This document shows positions 39,401-52,400 of a stretch of 64,000 bases of DNA, piece after piece. The position numbers and the translations under genes were made by a program. The stretch is from contig NC_079882.1 of assembly GCF_029227915.1 (NCBI RefSeq), positions 12,152,001-12,216,000 on the forward strand, given 5' to 3'. Numbering within the stretch: position 1 is the first letter of the stretch; every line of letters begins with the position of its first letter. The notes under the pieces are model-generated. The model saw nothing but the letters and a program-made list of their open reading frames with translations. It did not search any database and was not told where the DNA came from. The DNA is from Hydractinia symbiolongicarpus. Its lineage: Eukaryota > Cnidaria > Hydrozoa > Anthoathecata > Hydractiniidae.

Positions 39401-42010
39401 ACATGTAATTTTTATAACTTCGATAAACAAAACAAAGGCTGAAATTTTTTAGATTTGAAGCAATTGGTGAAGAGCACTTGTATAAGTAACAATAAGGAAG
39501 CACATGGAGAGCATTTAAAACACAGCATATTGCAATCAACTCTCTATTCTTCGTCTGTTTATTTGTGTTTTTTTCACGTTTCTACATTAAAAACATAGAA
39601 GAAGTGTTGGAAACAAAGAAAGAATTATAAATTTCAAATGTTTTATTTGTAAAATATAAAAACAACGAAGGGAAATGCAACATGAATAGTTTTGCTAGCT
39701 TTTAAAGATATTTAGATGCATGACAAAAATATTTAGCGCGATTACATAGGTCATCGGTGTTCAGTCTCGCTTTGTTAAGTATTTCAAGAATAATTCCGGA
39801 TGTCTCATTAAACCTTGACATGTTTGATATTTCACCCCTATTACTTAATGGAACAAAATTTTATGCTAATTTAACTGTTGCTTTGTTTTTATTTATAATC
39901 AGTTTCATGTTGATTTCAAATCGTTCAAGCGTTAATTTATTTTGTTTTGAATTTATTAACTATACCTGATTGGTTAAAGGTATTCGGAAATGATTGAGAC
40001 GGGAAGTTTGTAAACATCTTCGGACGCATTTTTTATTTCTGAAAACACGGATATATAATTTAATATATTTATTTAATATAGTTTATAATAAAACATATAT
40101 TTTATGCCCATTCCTGTTAAATATCACATTTATCCACTCTCGACTTGAGTCAGTTAATCTTGATATTCAAGAAATGTGCATGCACCATCATAATATGGTC
40201 ATTATATTAAAATTTAAACCCACTTGTTCTTTCAGCTTCGATGACGCATAACGATTTTCATGGTTCCGCTATGCTTGACGAATTAGATCAAGCTCGTCGC
40301 AACGTCGGGGACAAAAGCTTCATTCGCAGGGTTATGTTACGTGCAAGTGACCGCATGCGTAAAAAGAAAAGAATAAGAGCTCAGAGTGACGCCTACCGAA
40401 AGAAAAGTTCTGGTTTCCTCGCTTGTAACTCTGATCATGATTCATCAATATTTTCAAGTATTGATCGGAGGCCGTTTAATCGAGTTGATGTGTCCACAGA
40501 TAACTCAAATGCGCTAGGCATGATAAGAACTACGTCTGCTCAAATACCAGGTGCTTATCCTAGGAGTCGTCCAAAACCCCTGGCACCTATTGAACAAAAC
40601 AAAACTGACCAAACACAAGGCGAACACGAAACTGAAGAAGCTTCAAAGGTGGAGAGTAAGGAGGAGAAGATTATGACTAAACCAAGAAGCATGACAACAA
40701 ATGACATCCATAGGTATGACAACACACTGGAAGTGGAAAAACCTAAAACATCTAGATCGGCTGAAATGATTGCAGAAAAGAAGAATAATATTAGTCAACC
40801 AGTTCTTAAAAAACTATCTTCCAGCACTGATATGCTTGTTAGTAAGCCGGGGGCTGTGGTTTCAAACATTAACATGAGTATACCTGCAAGCGACAAAAGT
40901 GAAATCAGTGATCGACATGTAAGAACGTCTGCAGATAGTTATACGAGCGCTACATACAATCCCGCCATGCGTGTTTTAACAAAAGGTAAAAAAGGGGGAA
41001 ATCCTAAAACTAAATTCGATGTGCAAAAAACGCCCACACCGCCCCCACGGTCGCCTGTTAGTCTTTTGCAACCCAGCGTTTTCGAGTATCCGTCTACTGA
41101 CGATCTAACTGGTGAAAAATTTGATGACTCAAGCAGTTTGCTGAATGAAATTGACCGAGAATTTGAAAAGCGTATAACATTACATTCAGTGGAGTCGGAC
41201 GACGCTTTTTTTACAGCAAGTGCCGAGTCGTCACCATCGGTATATAACAATAATTTTCAGAGTAAACAAAACGATGAGCCCATCTACCGGAACGTTGAAG
41301 TTACAAGGAACAATTCTGATAGCAATACGTTGAATATCACCAACCCTGGCGTTACTAGACGAACAAACAATTACCGCCGGGGCTCGACAAAGCATCTGTC
41401 TGATCCGTTGATTGATAAATGGACAGAGGCTACTGGCGACGATAGAACAGGTTCTAGTCTGCGTAGTATACCATTTACGCCGACGGATTATGTTAATGTT
41501 AAGGGACCACAAAATATCCACAGTGACGACGACGACTCGTATGTCAATGTCACTTCTGAATTGAGCAAGCGCAAAAAACACATTCCAACACCGCTTCGCA
41601 TCAAAAATAAAAATAACGACTTTGCTCAATACGACGATCAGGATAGCATTTATCACGCCGTGCCAGGACTTGACGGTGATTCTGCACATAGCTCAGCTAA
41701 TGGATCGTATGAAAATGTAAACGCTGGCCGGCTCAACACGCGAATGAGCACTGAATACTGGAATATATTATCGCCGTCAACTAGTGGTAGAATAAAGGAC
41801 AGTAAGTTGAATTATGTTCTTGTGGGTAAACAGGATACATTCATGCATCCCATATCTCCTAAAAGACATACACCAAAATCGCCTATAGAAACCTTTGATA
41901 AAACGAACTACACAACTATTGATGCGAATGCAATGGTAGCTCTTAAAAAGACCATGGATTCACACGCCCAACAAAGAGAAAAAAATGCTGGCCTGAAAAC
42001 TCCCAAATAA
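36467..42010 (+). CDS. DOK/IRS-like adaptor with PH and PTB domains and a tyrosine-rich tail
   Basis: Five exons in consistent phase: 36467-36514 (MEDLIQNSVLNREGKK), 36595-36646, 37796-38026, 39030-39338 and 40236-42010 (TAA), about 800 residues. Exons 1-3 form a PH domain (WKQRWAVLRKVSKSK, YYLYLYKDAV, tail VRDKWKELLVDYY). Exon 4 is an IRS-type PTB domain (ATLRLYPSFFSIVTEK, LNRWYINDIFHYSYS, FSFEIKG). The long last exon is disordered and polar, with a proline stretch (TPTPPPRSP) and tyrosines in YRNV, YVNV (twice), YENV, YHAV, YVLV and YTTI. PH-PTB adaptors sit at membranes below tyrosine kinases, and pY-x-N is the Grb2 SH2 consensus. Whether it is orthologous to a particular vertebrate DOK is not settled. 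Confidence 0.85.
38400..38969. repeat. Foldback element in the adaptor intron
   Basis: Arms of about 100 bp (38400-38501 and 38866-38969) are near-perfect inverted copies; both include GTTTATTGTGTACCTTTAAT or its complement. The loop of about 365 bp is non-coding. Likely a MITE. Confidence 0.75.
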
Positions 42011-43279
42011 GCGTGTTTTTTTTTTTAAATGCGATATTTTTTTTATCTTAATTATTTAATAGATAAATAGTTTCTAGAAGACAACCTCGTTTCTGAGAGT
42101 TTGGACACGAGGTTGGTTCGAATAAAATCTGTAAAACTTTGATTAATTGATTTACTAACTCGTAACTTCTTGAACCCTGGGAACATCCCTCTTTTTTAAG
42201 AGATTCCAGCTAATATCAATCATCATGGCAGTGAATTTTGCTCTTGACTGTTGTTATGCATCGCCCTATACGAAAGCTGAGATAATTGTTTCACTGGCAT
42301 AAATAACTTTTGTGCATTTTTGGACTATTTATGAATAATAATTTTTTTTAATTGTATTCGAAATAAACTGGAGTTACTTTTTGTGTTTTTATACGAATGA
42401 TGATTTGTCACGTGTTTCGGCAATGTTGTACCTAGGCCATTTCTCCAGATGGAACTGTGGATTAATATTATGTTGCGTCTTCTGATTTTATGTAACTTCT
42501 AAAACTCTTTTACTTGTTTCTATTTTTTACTTATTTTTTCACGTATTGTAAAGGAGAACTTTTTTATATTTTCTTTACCATAAAGAATAGTTTTATCTAC
42601 GTTTTGGTAATTTTTTATATACTTTATTGTTTTGGAAAAGTTCTCTCGTTTTACTGTCATGATAGCTTTAACTTCACTTTTTAAAATAATTTCTTTTTAG
42701 TACATTCTCGCGGTACTTACTTATATATGGTTATGCAGGGATACACTACCTGGGGTTAAGCATTCCATGACAGTATTAACGACAACTGTGTTCGGAGTAA
42801 TAACGTGTAAATATATACATTATTTCAATTAGTTGTTCTAACAGAGTTTTTCCTTGTAACGTAAATACTGGACTGTAAAGAGCCGACTTTAATTTCAAAA
42901 AAATTTTTTGAGCATGATTTTCCGTTAGGCATTTTCCCCTAGTTTGCAAGAGAAAGTATTTTGTTCTGTTTGGAAGGTAGCAGAATTTCATTGAGAAATT
43001 AAATGATAGAGAGAAATCGTTTAGGTTAGATGTTGGTTACTTCTTCTAATTAACTTTGTTCATAAAGTTGATCTCGTCGTATTTCATAAATTCATATTTA
43101 TAAGATGTCATTTTCAAAGAAATTTCCCTCGAATCTTTGTTGTTGATTTCTTTGAACTAGCCGAAAAACTGTGGCTTAAATTATTAATAACTGGTCCAGA
43201 AGTTTTTTGTGTGTATTTTTCTGATCTTATTCAGCAGCAAATAAAACAAGTATTTTTCAAAGCAGATACATGAATAGTC
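42011..43279. other. Spacer between the adaptor gene and HIRIP3
   Basis: Holds the adaptor 3' UTR (AATAAA near 42120) and a short CAACCTC-like inverted repeat (42084-42116). No gene seen. Confidence 0.5.
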
Positions 43280-43429
43280 ATGGTTGAGACTGTCCCATCT
43301 GAAACTAGCGACGATGAACCTTTAGCAATGTCAAAGACAAAAATCGATCACGCTTCAAAAGTAAAAGTCCAAGTAAAAAGAATAAAGAAATCTAACTTGC
43401 GTGACGCTGCTGTTTCTTCTTCTGACAAC

Positions 43430-43484
<55 letters not shown>

Positions 43485-46400
43485 CTTCTAGTGATGATGA
43501 GCCATTAAAAACAATAAACAAAACTGTCCAAAATTCAAGAAAAATTCTAAACATTGAAAAACCCATTGGTAGTCATAAGTCGTCCCAAAAAAAGAATTCT
43601 AAAGTCAGCTCTAAACAACACAACAAGCACGATCTATCTTGTTGCGATTCTTCCAGCGATGACGAGCCGTTACAAAGGTGTACTAAAATCTTAGAAATGA
43701 GGAAAACAGAAAATAAAAAAATCAATCCATTGAATGACACGGTCTCTTCTGTTTCATCCAGCGAAGATTCATCTAGTGATGACGAACCTTTGACGAAAAG
43801 GACCAAAGAGAATGATTGTATTGATGACAAAAACGACTTGAAGAAAGTGTCAGACAGTGATAAACAACCGCTTCTAAAGAAGCTGGAAATCGAAGACACA
43901 ACTGTTCTGTGTAAACCAGAGGTATTGTGACAGATCATGTTAGGTTATTATTATTTTTTTTGAAATGGTTGAAATGTTTTGTTTTTTTTTCATTTTTGTT
44001 GGATACGAATTTTGTTGAACTGGATGCTAATTGTAAGGGGTTAAACATTCTCGTTTTAGAACAATAGGATATAATAATCTACGTTATTACTGTTTCCTCT
44101 AATTTAGTGTGACCGAAAAAATAATTATTAGTTATAATAATATATAAAAATAATTGTTAGGGTTGCACTAATAATTAGAGGAATGAAATTATCTTGTTTC
44201 GAAAATTTAAATTCGCACTTAAATTAGAGGAAAATTTGACCTTAGCCGCCATAAAATGGAGGAAAAAAACAACATTTTATGTTTTTTGTTTTCTTCCTTC
44301 TTATCACTCTTTCCTTTCATTGATTTTCGTGTTTCGCTGTACTTATTTTTTTAATTAAGTGCGTAAACATGGCGATTTTATCTTTTTTCATGGATCACTA
44401 AAAAAAAAAAAGAAAAAGAAAATAACGAAAACATGTCCCCCAAATTATCTCGTTCGCACTTTAATTAGAGGAAAACCCGACCCTAGGCGCATTAAATTAG
44501 AGGGTAAACAAAAATTAGTAAAAAGAATGTTACTTACTTACTTGTTGCGCACAATTTTATTTCACAATTCATGCGGAGGAATTAAAACTATGCTAAGGAT
44601 GCAAGAGCCACTAACCACTAGTTTTAAAATGTCTTTATAATAGGACGAAGAATCAAAAGTCGGAAGATCTGATAAATCGACCAGTAATGATACTGATGCC
44701 GCAATTAAGACCAAACCTACTACAGAACAGAGCAACAAAAAGAAGCGCAAAAGATCTGGATGTAGTAGCGAGGAGAACGTAAATGTATGGTTTATTGCTA
44801 TTCAAAAAAAATCTTGAACTAGTTGTCTTTACTGAATGCTGAATGCAAAACAAAACTTTACGCACCTAACAAAAATATTTTATCGTAAAATTATCTGAAG
44901 AAGCATATTTTTTAATGTATTTTAGAAAAAGGCAAAACTTTCAACGAAAGTGAGTACGAAGCTTTCCAATTTGATGCGTTATGTTCGAGCTTGTGGCGTT
45001 CATGTGGGAAATTATGCGAAGATATTCGAGGGATGTAACTCGATGAAATCTAAAGAAGAAAAACTCACAAATATGCTAAAAGATTTGGGGATAAAAGGTC
45101 AAGCATTTATTTATTTATTTGTGACCAGGATAAGTTCTTAATTTCATTTAGTTCATATTGATACTACTATCAATAAGGCAGTTTGGTACTAAAAGTCTTC
45201 AATTTAACTTCAAAAGCCGCATAAGAACAGCTTCGCAGAGTTATTTTCTAACTAAATGATACTTGGAACGGATAGATCTTAGATTATGTCTCTACAAAGT
45301 GGACAGTCATAAAACGGGCTCAATAAAACATTTTTTTGCACCAAATAAAATTTTTCACTACGAAACGGACATTATAAAAATGAAGTGACGACGAAATATA
45401 TTTTTACAATTTTCTATTTCACACATTTGAAACTTTTTTTTATATGTTTTTCTGCCAAGATAAATTTTCAACAATCACAAGAGAGGCTAAAATCCTTTCA
45501 GTTGAAGAATCGAAAATAGTCGTCAAGCAAAGCACTTTCTTTTATTCATAGCTTTTTTTTACCATGAATAATGATTTACCCAAATACATAGTCTCTAAAA
45601 ACCTTTTTCGGTCAATATTCTGCCCAAAACTATTCTGCCCACAACATTACGTAAGAGAGAAAGGAAGACGCCCCACCATATCTGTTTATATAATACATTG
45701 ATTTTACAAAATTTGATTAACATGTAAGCAAAAGGCAAATTATATTGTAAATAATGACGAGAACGGAATTCTTTATTCGCAAGGTTGTTTACGTATATCA
45801 TACGTCTTGTCGTTGATTTCAAAAACGTTTGTTGTAAACGTGGAAAATAAGGCCGGAAAATATTGTGATTTGCAAGGCTTTGATGTTTTTGTGGTAATTT
45901 AGCCTTACAAATCTAGCCTGAATTCCAAATATTCTTTTAATGACAAGCTTTGCTTGTTATTTACTTATCTTATTTTTGTTAGGTCGTCCAAGTTTATCAC
46001 AGTGTAAGAAGATCAGATTAAGAAGAGAAGAAGAAAGGGAAGTAGCAGAACTCGATGTAGGCAATATTATGTCAGGTAATAGCTATTAATTTTTTTCACC
46101 TCCACTCCAAACTCGACCTTTGGGCACACGACGTCTTTTCAACGTTGATTAGACGTTGAATTCTGGTCGCGACGTCGCAACCAACATTCAACGTCTAATC
46201 AACGTTGGGTCTGCAACGTCGATGCAACCGACGTAAATTCAACGTCTTTTCAACGTTGCCCTCCGACATGAATACAACGTCGCATCATCGACGTCTTTTC
46301 AACGTCGTTTCCACAACGTTGTTTCAACCGACGTGATATCAACGTTGATACAACGTCGAAAAAAGACGTTGTTTCAACGATCGTAAAACCGACGTTTATT

Positions 46401-49400
46401 CAACGTCGTACTGCAACGTTGATTCAACCGACGTCTTATCGACGTTTATTCAACGTCACTCCCGCAACGTTGATTCAACCGACGTCTATTCAACGTCGCA
46501 CCCGCAACGTTGATTCAACCGACGTCTTATCGACGTTTATTCAACGTTGCACTGCAACGTTGATTCAACCGACGTCTTATCGACGTTTATTCAACGTTGC
46601 ACCAAATTAACTTTTTACCGAGAATCTGTTCCGTTCAAATCTTATTTGTTTTAGTTCGTCTCACACTGGCCTGCAAAGTTATATCTCAAACAGACGTTCA
46701 TAGAAGTGTTCCAAACTGTCCAACAAAATAACGAAGCGTACTCGGTGTTTGTTAAAGATCGTCATAAACTAGAAATAAAGAACGCACGTTTTACTTAATT
46801 TTTTTGTAATTTGTCAGCGATTGGATATATTAATGCCGACGTTATGTTGTTTTTCATATATATCGCTAATTTTACTGCAGTTTTACTACTTCAAAATATT
46901 ACCATTTGTTTGCAACTTTACAGCCGCATCTATGTACTTTTTTACATAAGAGCCGAATGTGCATTCATTCTCTTATGCTATGTTAAAACTTTTGTGACAT
47001 AACATCAGAGAATGAATGAACACAAACATGAAATGTACACAAAACATTCAATGGATTTTTTTTCAACAGAGCGTACCAAACGTTCGATTTATTTTTTGTA
47101 ATATTTATCAGGGGGTTTTTTGTCCTCGTATTTTGAGAGAAACAAATATTTCAACTTGTATTATGGATGTGAGACATTTAAAATACAATCCATTTTGTCA
47201 AATTATAATTTATAATACAATAATAACTGTTTATTTACTTCGCTTTCACATATTTAAACCTTTACTTTGTCGCATGTAATATCCCTCCTAGTCATTGGCG
47301 GGAAACTTTCGATGAGGAAATTCGCGCCTAAGCCCCTAAGAAGTTCGTATCAACTCACAAGGCGAAAAGGGCGAAGAACCACAGACGTGAGTAAAGTATT
47401 TCTGTACAGCATATGCTAATTCGTAAACTTTGCTTCGGTAGCATTCGTAGCAGAATCTAAAGAAAGAAAAAGTTAGCTAAAATTTTCACGCATATTTATT
47501 TGACACATTCTAGAAATAAATCGTTTGACCCTAAATTATTTTAAATCAAATTTTTCCATGTCGGCAAAAAATTGCCGAAGTGATGTTATTTGTCTGCATG
47601 TCAACAAGTCGACATTTCAGTACAAGAGAGATGGGGATTCTTCAGAATGTAAGAAAAATTTATTTCCAGAGACTTATCTCTAAAAAAACAATGCTAGCTA
47701 GATTTCTCAAAAAATATTTAATGGATATAATGCCCAGGCTGAGGTGGTCTTACTTTTTTAATGTTCCAGCCTGGTATTGTTATTTTGTATTTCCAGCTTT
47801 TTTTATTATTTTACAGTACATTACACATACTTGCAATCCAAAAATTTTGGCGGGAAGAAAATTTGGCAGATAACAAAAAAAATTAAATTTGGCGGAGAAC
47901 AAAATTTATTAATTTTGGCGGGAATTTAATTTGACGGATAACGTAAAACTCATTAAAAATATGAAAGATTGTTTGTTTCTTTGTAAATCATGTGACAACA
48001 TTAGTTTTTACTATCTCGCCTGCGAGGATAGTATTGGTTTCCAACTCGTAACTGGCTAACTATGTCCCAAATGGTCAATTGCAACGTCACAGATTTAAAC
48101 TTCGTACCTAAACTCTCTAAGTACTTAGAAGTCATCTAAATGACGTTTCAGACCAAAATTGGTATTTGTTTTCGACAAAATTTGGCACAGTTAACAAAAA
48201 AAGTATGCTGAACATAATGGTGACATCAAAATTTTGATTTTTTGTCACCTAAATGTCATTTTAGGCCAAAATTGGTCTGAAAATTAAAACTACTTCATTT
48301 TCGACCAAATTTGGCACAGTTAACAAATAAAGTATGCTGAACATAATGGTGACATCAAAATTTTGATTTTTTGTCACCTAAATGTCATTTTAGGCCAAAA
48401 TTGGTCCGAAAATTAAAACTACTTTACTTTCGACAAAATTTGGCTCAGTTAATAAGAAAAGTATGCTGAACATGATGGTGACATCAAAATTTGGATTTCT
48501 TGTCATCTAAATGTCATTTTAGGCCAAAATTTGCCCAAAAATTAAAACTACTTTATTTTCGACAAAATTTGGCTCAATTAACAAGAAAAGTATGCTGAAC
48601 ATGATGGTAACTTCAAAATTTGGATTTTTTGTCACCTAAATGTCATTTTAGGCCAAAATTAGCCCAAAAATTAAAATTTATTTCCAGAGACTTATCTCTA
48701 AAAAAACAATGCTAGCTAGATTTCTCAAAAAATATTTAATGGATATAATGCCCAGGCTGAGGTGGTCTTACTTTTTTAATGTTCCAGCCTGGTATTGTTA
48801 TTTATTTTTTGCTATTTTGCTTTCATGTGCACCAGTTATGCTTGACACATACAGGTGGTTGGAGCATGCTGACAGGCTGCCTTATAAGAGGGCGTGCCTG
48901 GCACATGCAAGCATACTTATAGCAATCTATTTGAAGATATAACTTTTGATTCAATAACCATTTAAAATTTTTGCTATTTTGCTTTCATGTGCACCAGTTA
49001 TGCTTGACACATACAGGTGGTTGGAGCATGCTGACAGGCTGCCTTATAAGAGGGCGTGCCTGGCACATGCAAGCATACTTATAGCAATCTATTTGAAGAT
49101 ATAACTTTTGATTCAATAACCATTTAAAATTTTTGCTATTTTGCTTTCATGTGCACCAGTTATGCTTGACACATACAGGTGGTTGGAGCATGCTAACAGG
49201 CTGCCTTATAAGAGGGCGTGCCTGGCATATGCAAGCATTTATAGCAATCTATTCGAAAACATTGTGACAAAAAAATATATAGCTGAAGCTAAATATCAAG
49301 TATTTAGTAATTCTTAGTTATAAATCATCATATTTAAAAAGCTGCATGTTTTGTTCCAAAGCCCATGTAAATTCTTTTAATTTGTTTTGACTTAAAAAAT

Positions 49401-52400
49401 CCAACTTTTCATGAAAAAGGCATATTGACTAAAATTTAATCCCGCGAAATATCTGAACTCGATCGATTCGCAAAAAATTGTGACATTTAAGTACTTGAAA
49501 GACATTCATAACTATGCAGAAGTGAAAATGCTGATAAATAAACGTAGAGGATTGAAAACTTATGATTGTATTGTCTGCTTGAAGGTTCCTTCAATACATT
49601 TTGTGCACCTGTGGAATTCTATTAAAAAATAGAGTGCTTGCTTGCTTGATAAATTACAATTCTTACACTAAAATTATAACAAAAATAAGAAAATTAACTT
49701 GGTGATCACTACTTGCTTTATACCAGAGACCTGCACACACCACTAGTATTATGTATATATACAAATTAGGTTAAAACTTAGTTATTAAACTTGTAATTAT
49801 TGCAAAGAGCTGGAAAAAGATTGAGATTTTCTATCAGCCAACTTCATGCCTCATTCGACAGTCTTACAATCCGGTATTTGATCTTGTCATGTTAAGTCAA
49901 TATTTAAATCCTTAATTCCCTTGAGTAACCATTGTTTTATATTAGCTATATTTGAATAAAATGAGTTGGAGCCGAGCAATATGGTTGGAAAACAAACAAG
50001 AAGAAGAAGGTACAATACCAACAGTTTGGATAAAAAATAATTTAGTCTACTGGCCAAGTTTTTTGAATGTCGAGAAGGCAGCTGCAGAATTAAAAGAACC
50101 TACAGCATTATGGCACAAATTTCCACTAGTCCGAGTTAAAATTACAGGAGGTACGATGCTAAGTGGCTTTACTTCAATTAATTAGTCAAATACAACTTTA
50201 AAAAAAACTAATCATGTATCAGAACCATTATATATTATCTTTACAGATAGAAAACTATGTGAGGAGTTTGATTTCACGGAGGCAGAAACGGATGACGAAG
50301 AAGTCATCACAAAAAAACAAAGCTCGCCGTCTTGTGATGTATTGTTTACAAAAAGTATGATTAATTTTGTATTCCAGAAATTTTTATGCAATTTTTATGC
50401 AATTCGTAAAAGCTTGTTACGTTTTTACTTTGTGTATTTCGAAATGTTCAAAGTTTTCAAACATTTATTTTTGAAAAGCACTGTTGCTATGATTTTTTTA
50501 TGCAAAAATGAAAACTTTTAGAAAAACCAATACCAAGTGAACCACCAATGACATATCGACATATAGAAGATGATGCTCAAGACTCTGGTAAGTGCTTACA
50601 TAATTTTTTTACAAAATGTTCAAAACAGATTTCTTATTTGTATATACATGTACATTCTTTAAGCACAAATATGTGGAATTTAATATGCACAAAGATTAGT
50701 ACATAAGGCATATTATATACCTTAAGGGTATAAAGTGTGAAAATAAAAAAAGTGTGGGATTAATTTTAGTCCCTCAATTTTTTTAGATTAGGGCGGAATT
50801 AATTAGTGTTAATCGGCAACATTTTTAGGAAGTGCGATTTTAGTGTTTTCATGGGATAACAAGTTTCACACTTTTTTATTTTGCACGCTTTTATTCTCGC
50901 ACTTTTTTATACCCTTAATACAACATTGATATTAAATACCTTTTTTATGTGCTTACAGACTCATCCATCATGTCACCAGAAGTCAGACCATTGATACAAC
51001 ATCAAAACACAACACCAACACATACACCACCAAATAGTTTAAAGAGGAAGCATGTCAGTCCAGTAAGACAAACACCATCTGGATCACAGAATGCAGGTGG
51101 AAGTTCTGGAAACGATCCCTTTCCTATGTCGACAGGAAGTAAGTTGTAATTACAAAGCAGGATTCAATAAAATAGATATGTTTAAAATATCCCACTGAAA
51201 TACATGGTATATATATATTTAGTAAATAAAAAATCCAATTATGATTTAGAGTTTCAGAAGAGGGTATTGTATCTCCTAACCGATATCAGGAATTTGTTGG
51301 GAAGACAAAATGAAAAAGCAGCAGAGCCGGACACAGCTCAACCACAGGAGCCATTTGAACTGCTAAAGAGTGTTCAAGAGCTAATAGAGTTTGAGGAGAC
51401 ATTAAAAGACAAGTCAAACTATGATAGATTGGTCAGTTAAACATTTACATTCATTTTTTCCCAAAGGATACATGAAACACACTATTTAGCCTGACAGCAT
51501 GTTCACTTATTCTCGGATCCGGGTTAACATGCTTGGAATTTTCTGATCATTTTTAACAAAAATGACCAACATATTTAAATTCAGCATCAAAATTTATGGA
51601 AACATGCAAATTTTCAAGTTTATACACTAAGTACAACTGCCAAACTTTTGATGTTGTATGAAGAAATGACCACACAAATTAACTGCAGTGAAATTTTTTA
51701 ACTCTTATAAAATTTAAAAACTTTAAATTACAATAAATCCTGTTCTAATAATCTCTTGGTATTCTAAATTTCCTATGTTATATAATTTTTGCTGATAAAT
51801 CCAAATATGCCACTCATTTTTCTCAAAAGTTCCTTGTTTTCTTTTTCAAAATTTGATAATGTTAACCTGGATCTGAGAATTCTTACACTTCTAATGAAGT
51901 GTGAACACAGCTTAAAGAACTGCCTTTGTTGTCCCTCCTGGAAACAACTATAGCTAGCTAAATACTACTTTTCTACTTTTGTGTTTGTGTGCACCTGTAG
52001 CTAGAAATATATTTATTGATATATGTTTCATTTTACAGCTATCCCAGTTATCAAGAGTTGGTGGCTCAAAAATTCGCGAAAATGTGAAAAATGTTCTGTT
52101 AAAGTGAGTCAAAGCATAAGTACCCCTTAGAGAATTTAAAATGTACTAACCTTTGTTGTGTAGTTTACAGTGGTAGTGGAAAATCACTTTGTTGTGCCCA
52201 CATGCTTCGTTTCATCTTCTCCATAAAAAAATCGTGCACGAGGTCCAAGAATTATTTAATTGAATGAATAGTTTACGGAAAGCGGCCCCGCAGCCTAATG
52301 GACTCGCAACTATATATTAAATGCGCTTACGATGTCGATTGTTTTACTTTTATTCCACTTTCATTATAGAATCATGAATAATGAAGTAATGTCGGCACTC

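Noticed and set aside
40939-41689. Long minus-strand ORFs opposite the adaptor exon
   Set aside because: Shadows of a long open exon on the plus strand; no domain and no splice support.
43348-43566. Poly-serine minus ORF
   Set aside because: Antisense of the GAT-encoded aspartate tract of HIRIP3.
46129-46602. CRISPR array
   Set aside because: Short imperfect AACGTT words without constant repeats and unique spacers, in a eukaryotic context.
46419-46610. Plus ORF rich in IQPTSYRRLF
   Set aside because: Translation of the AACGTT array, not a gene.
48709-48942. Plus ORF MLARFLKKYLMDIM and its earlier copy
   Set aside because: Falls across two different tandem or duplicated repeat modules; more likely repeat sequence than protein.
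52275-52310. tRNA gene start (GCAGCCTAATGGACTCGCAA)
   Set aside because: A-box-like only; no B box or cloverleaf follows.
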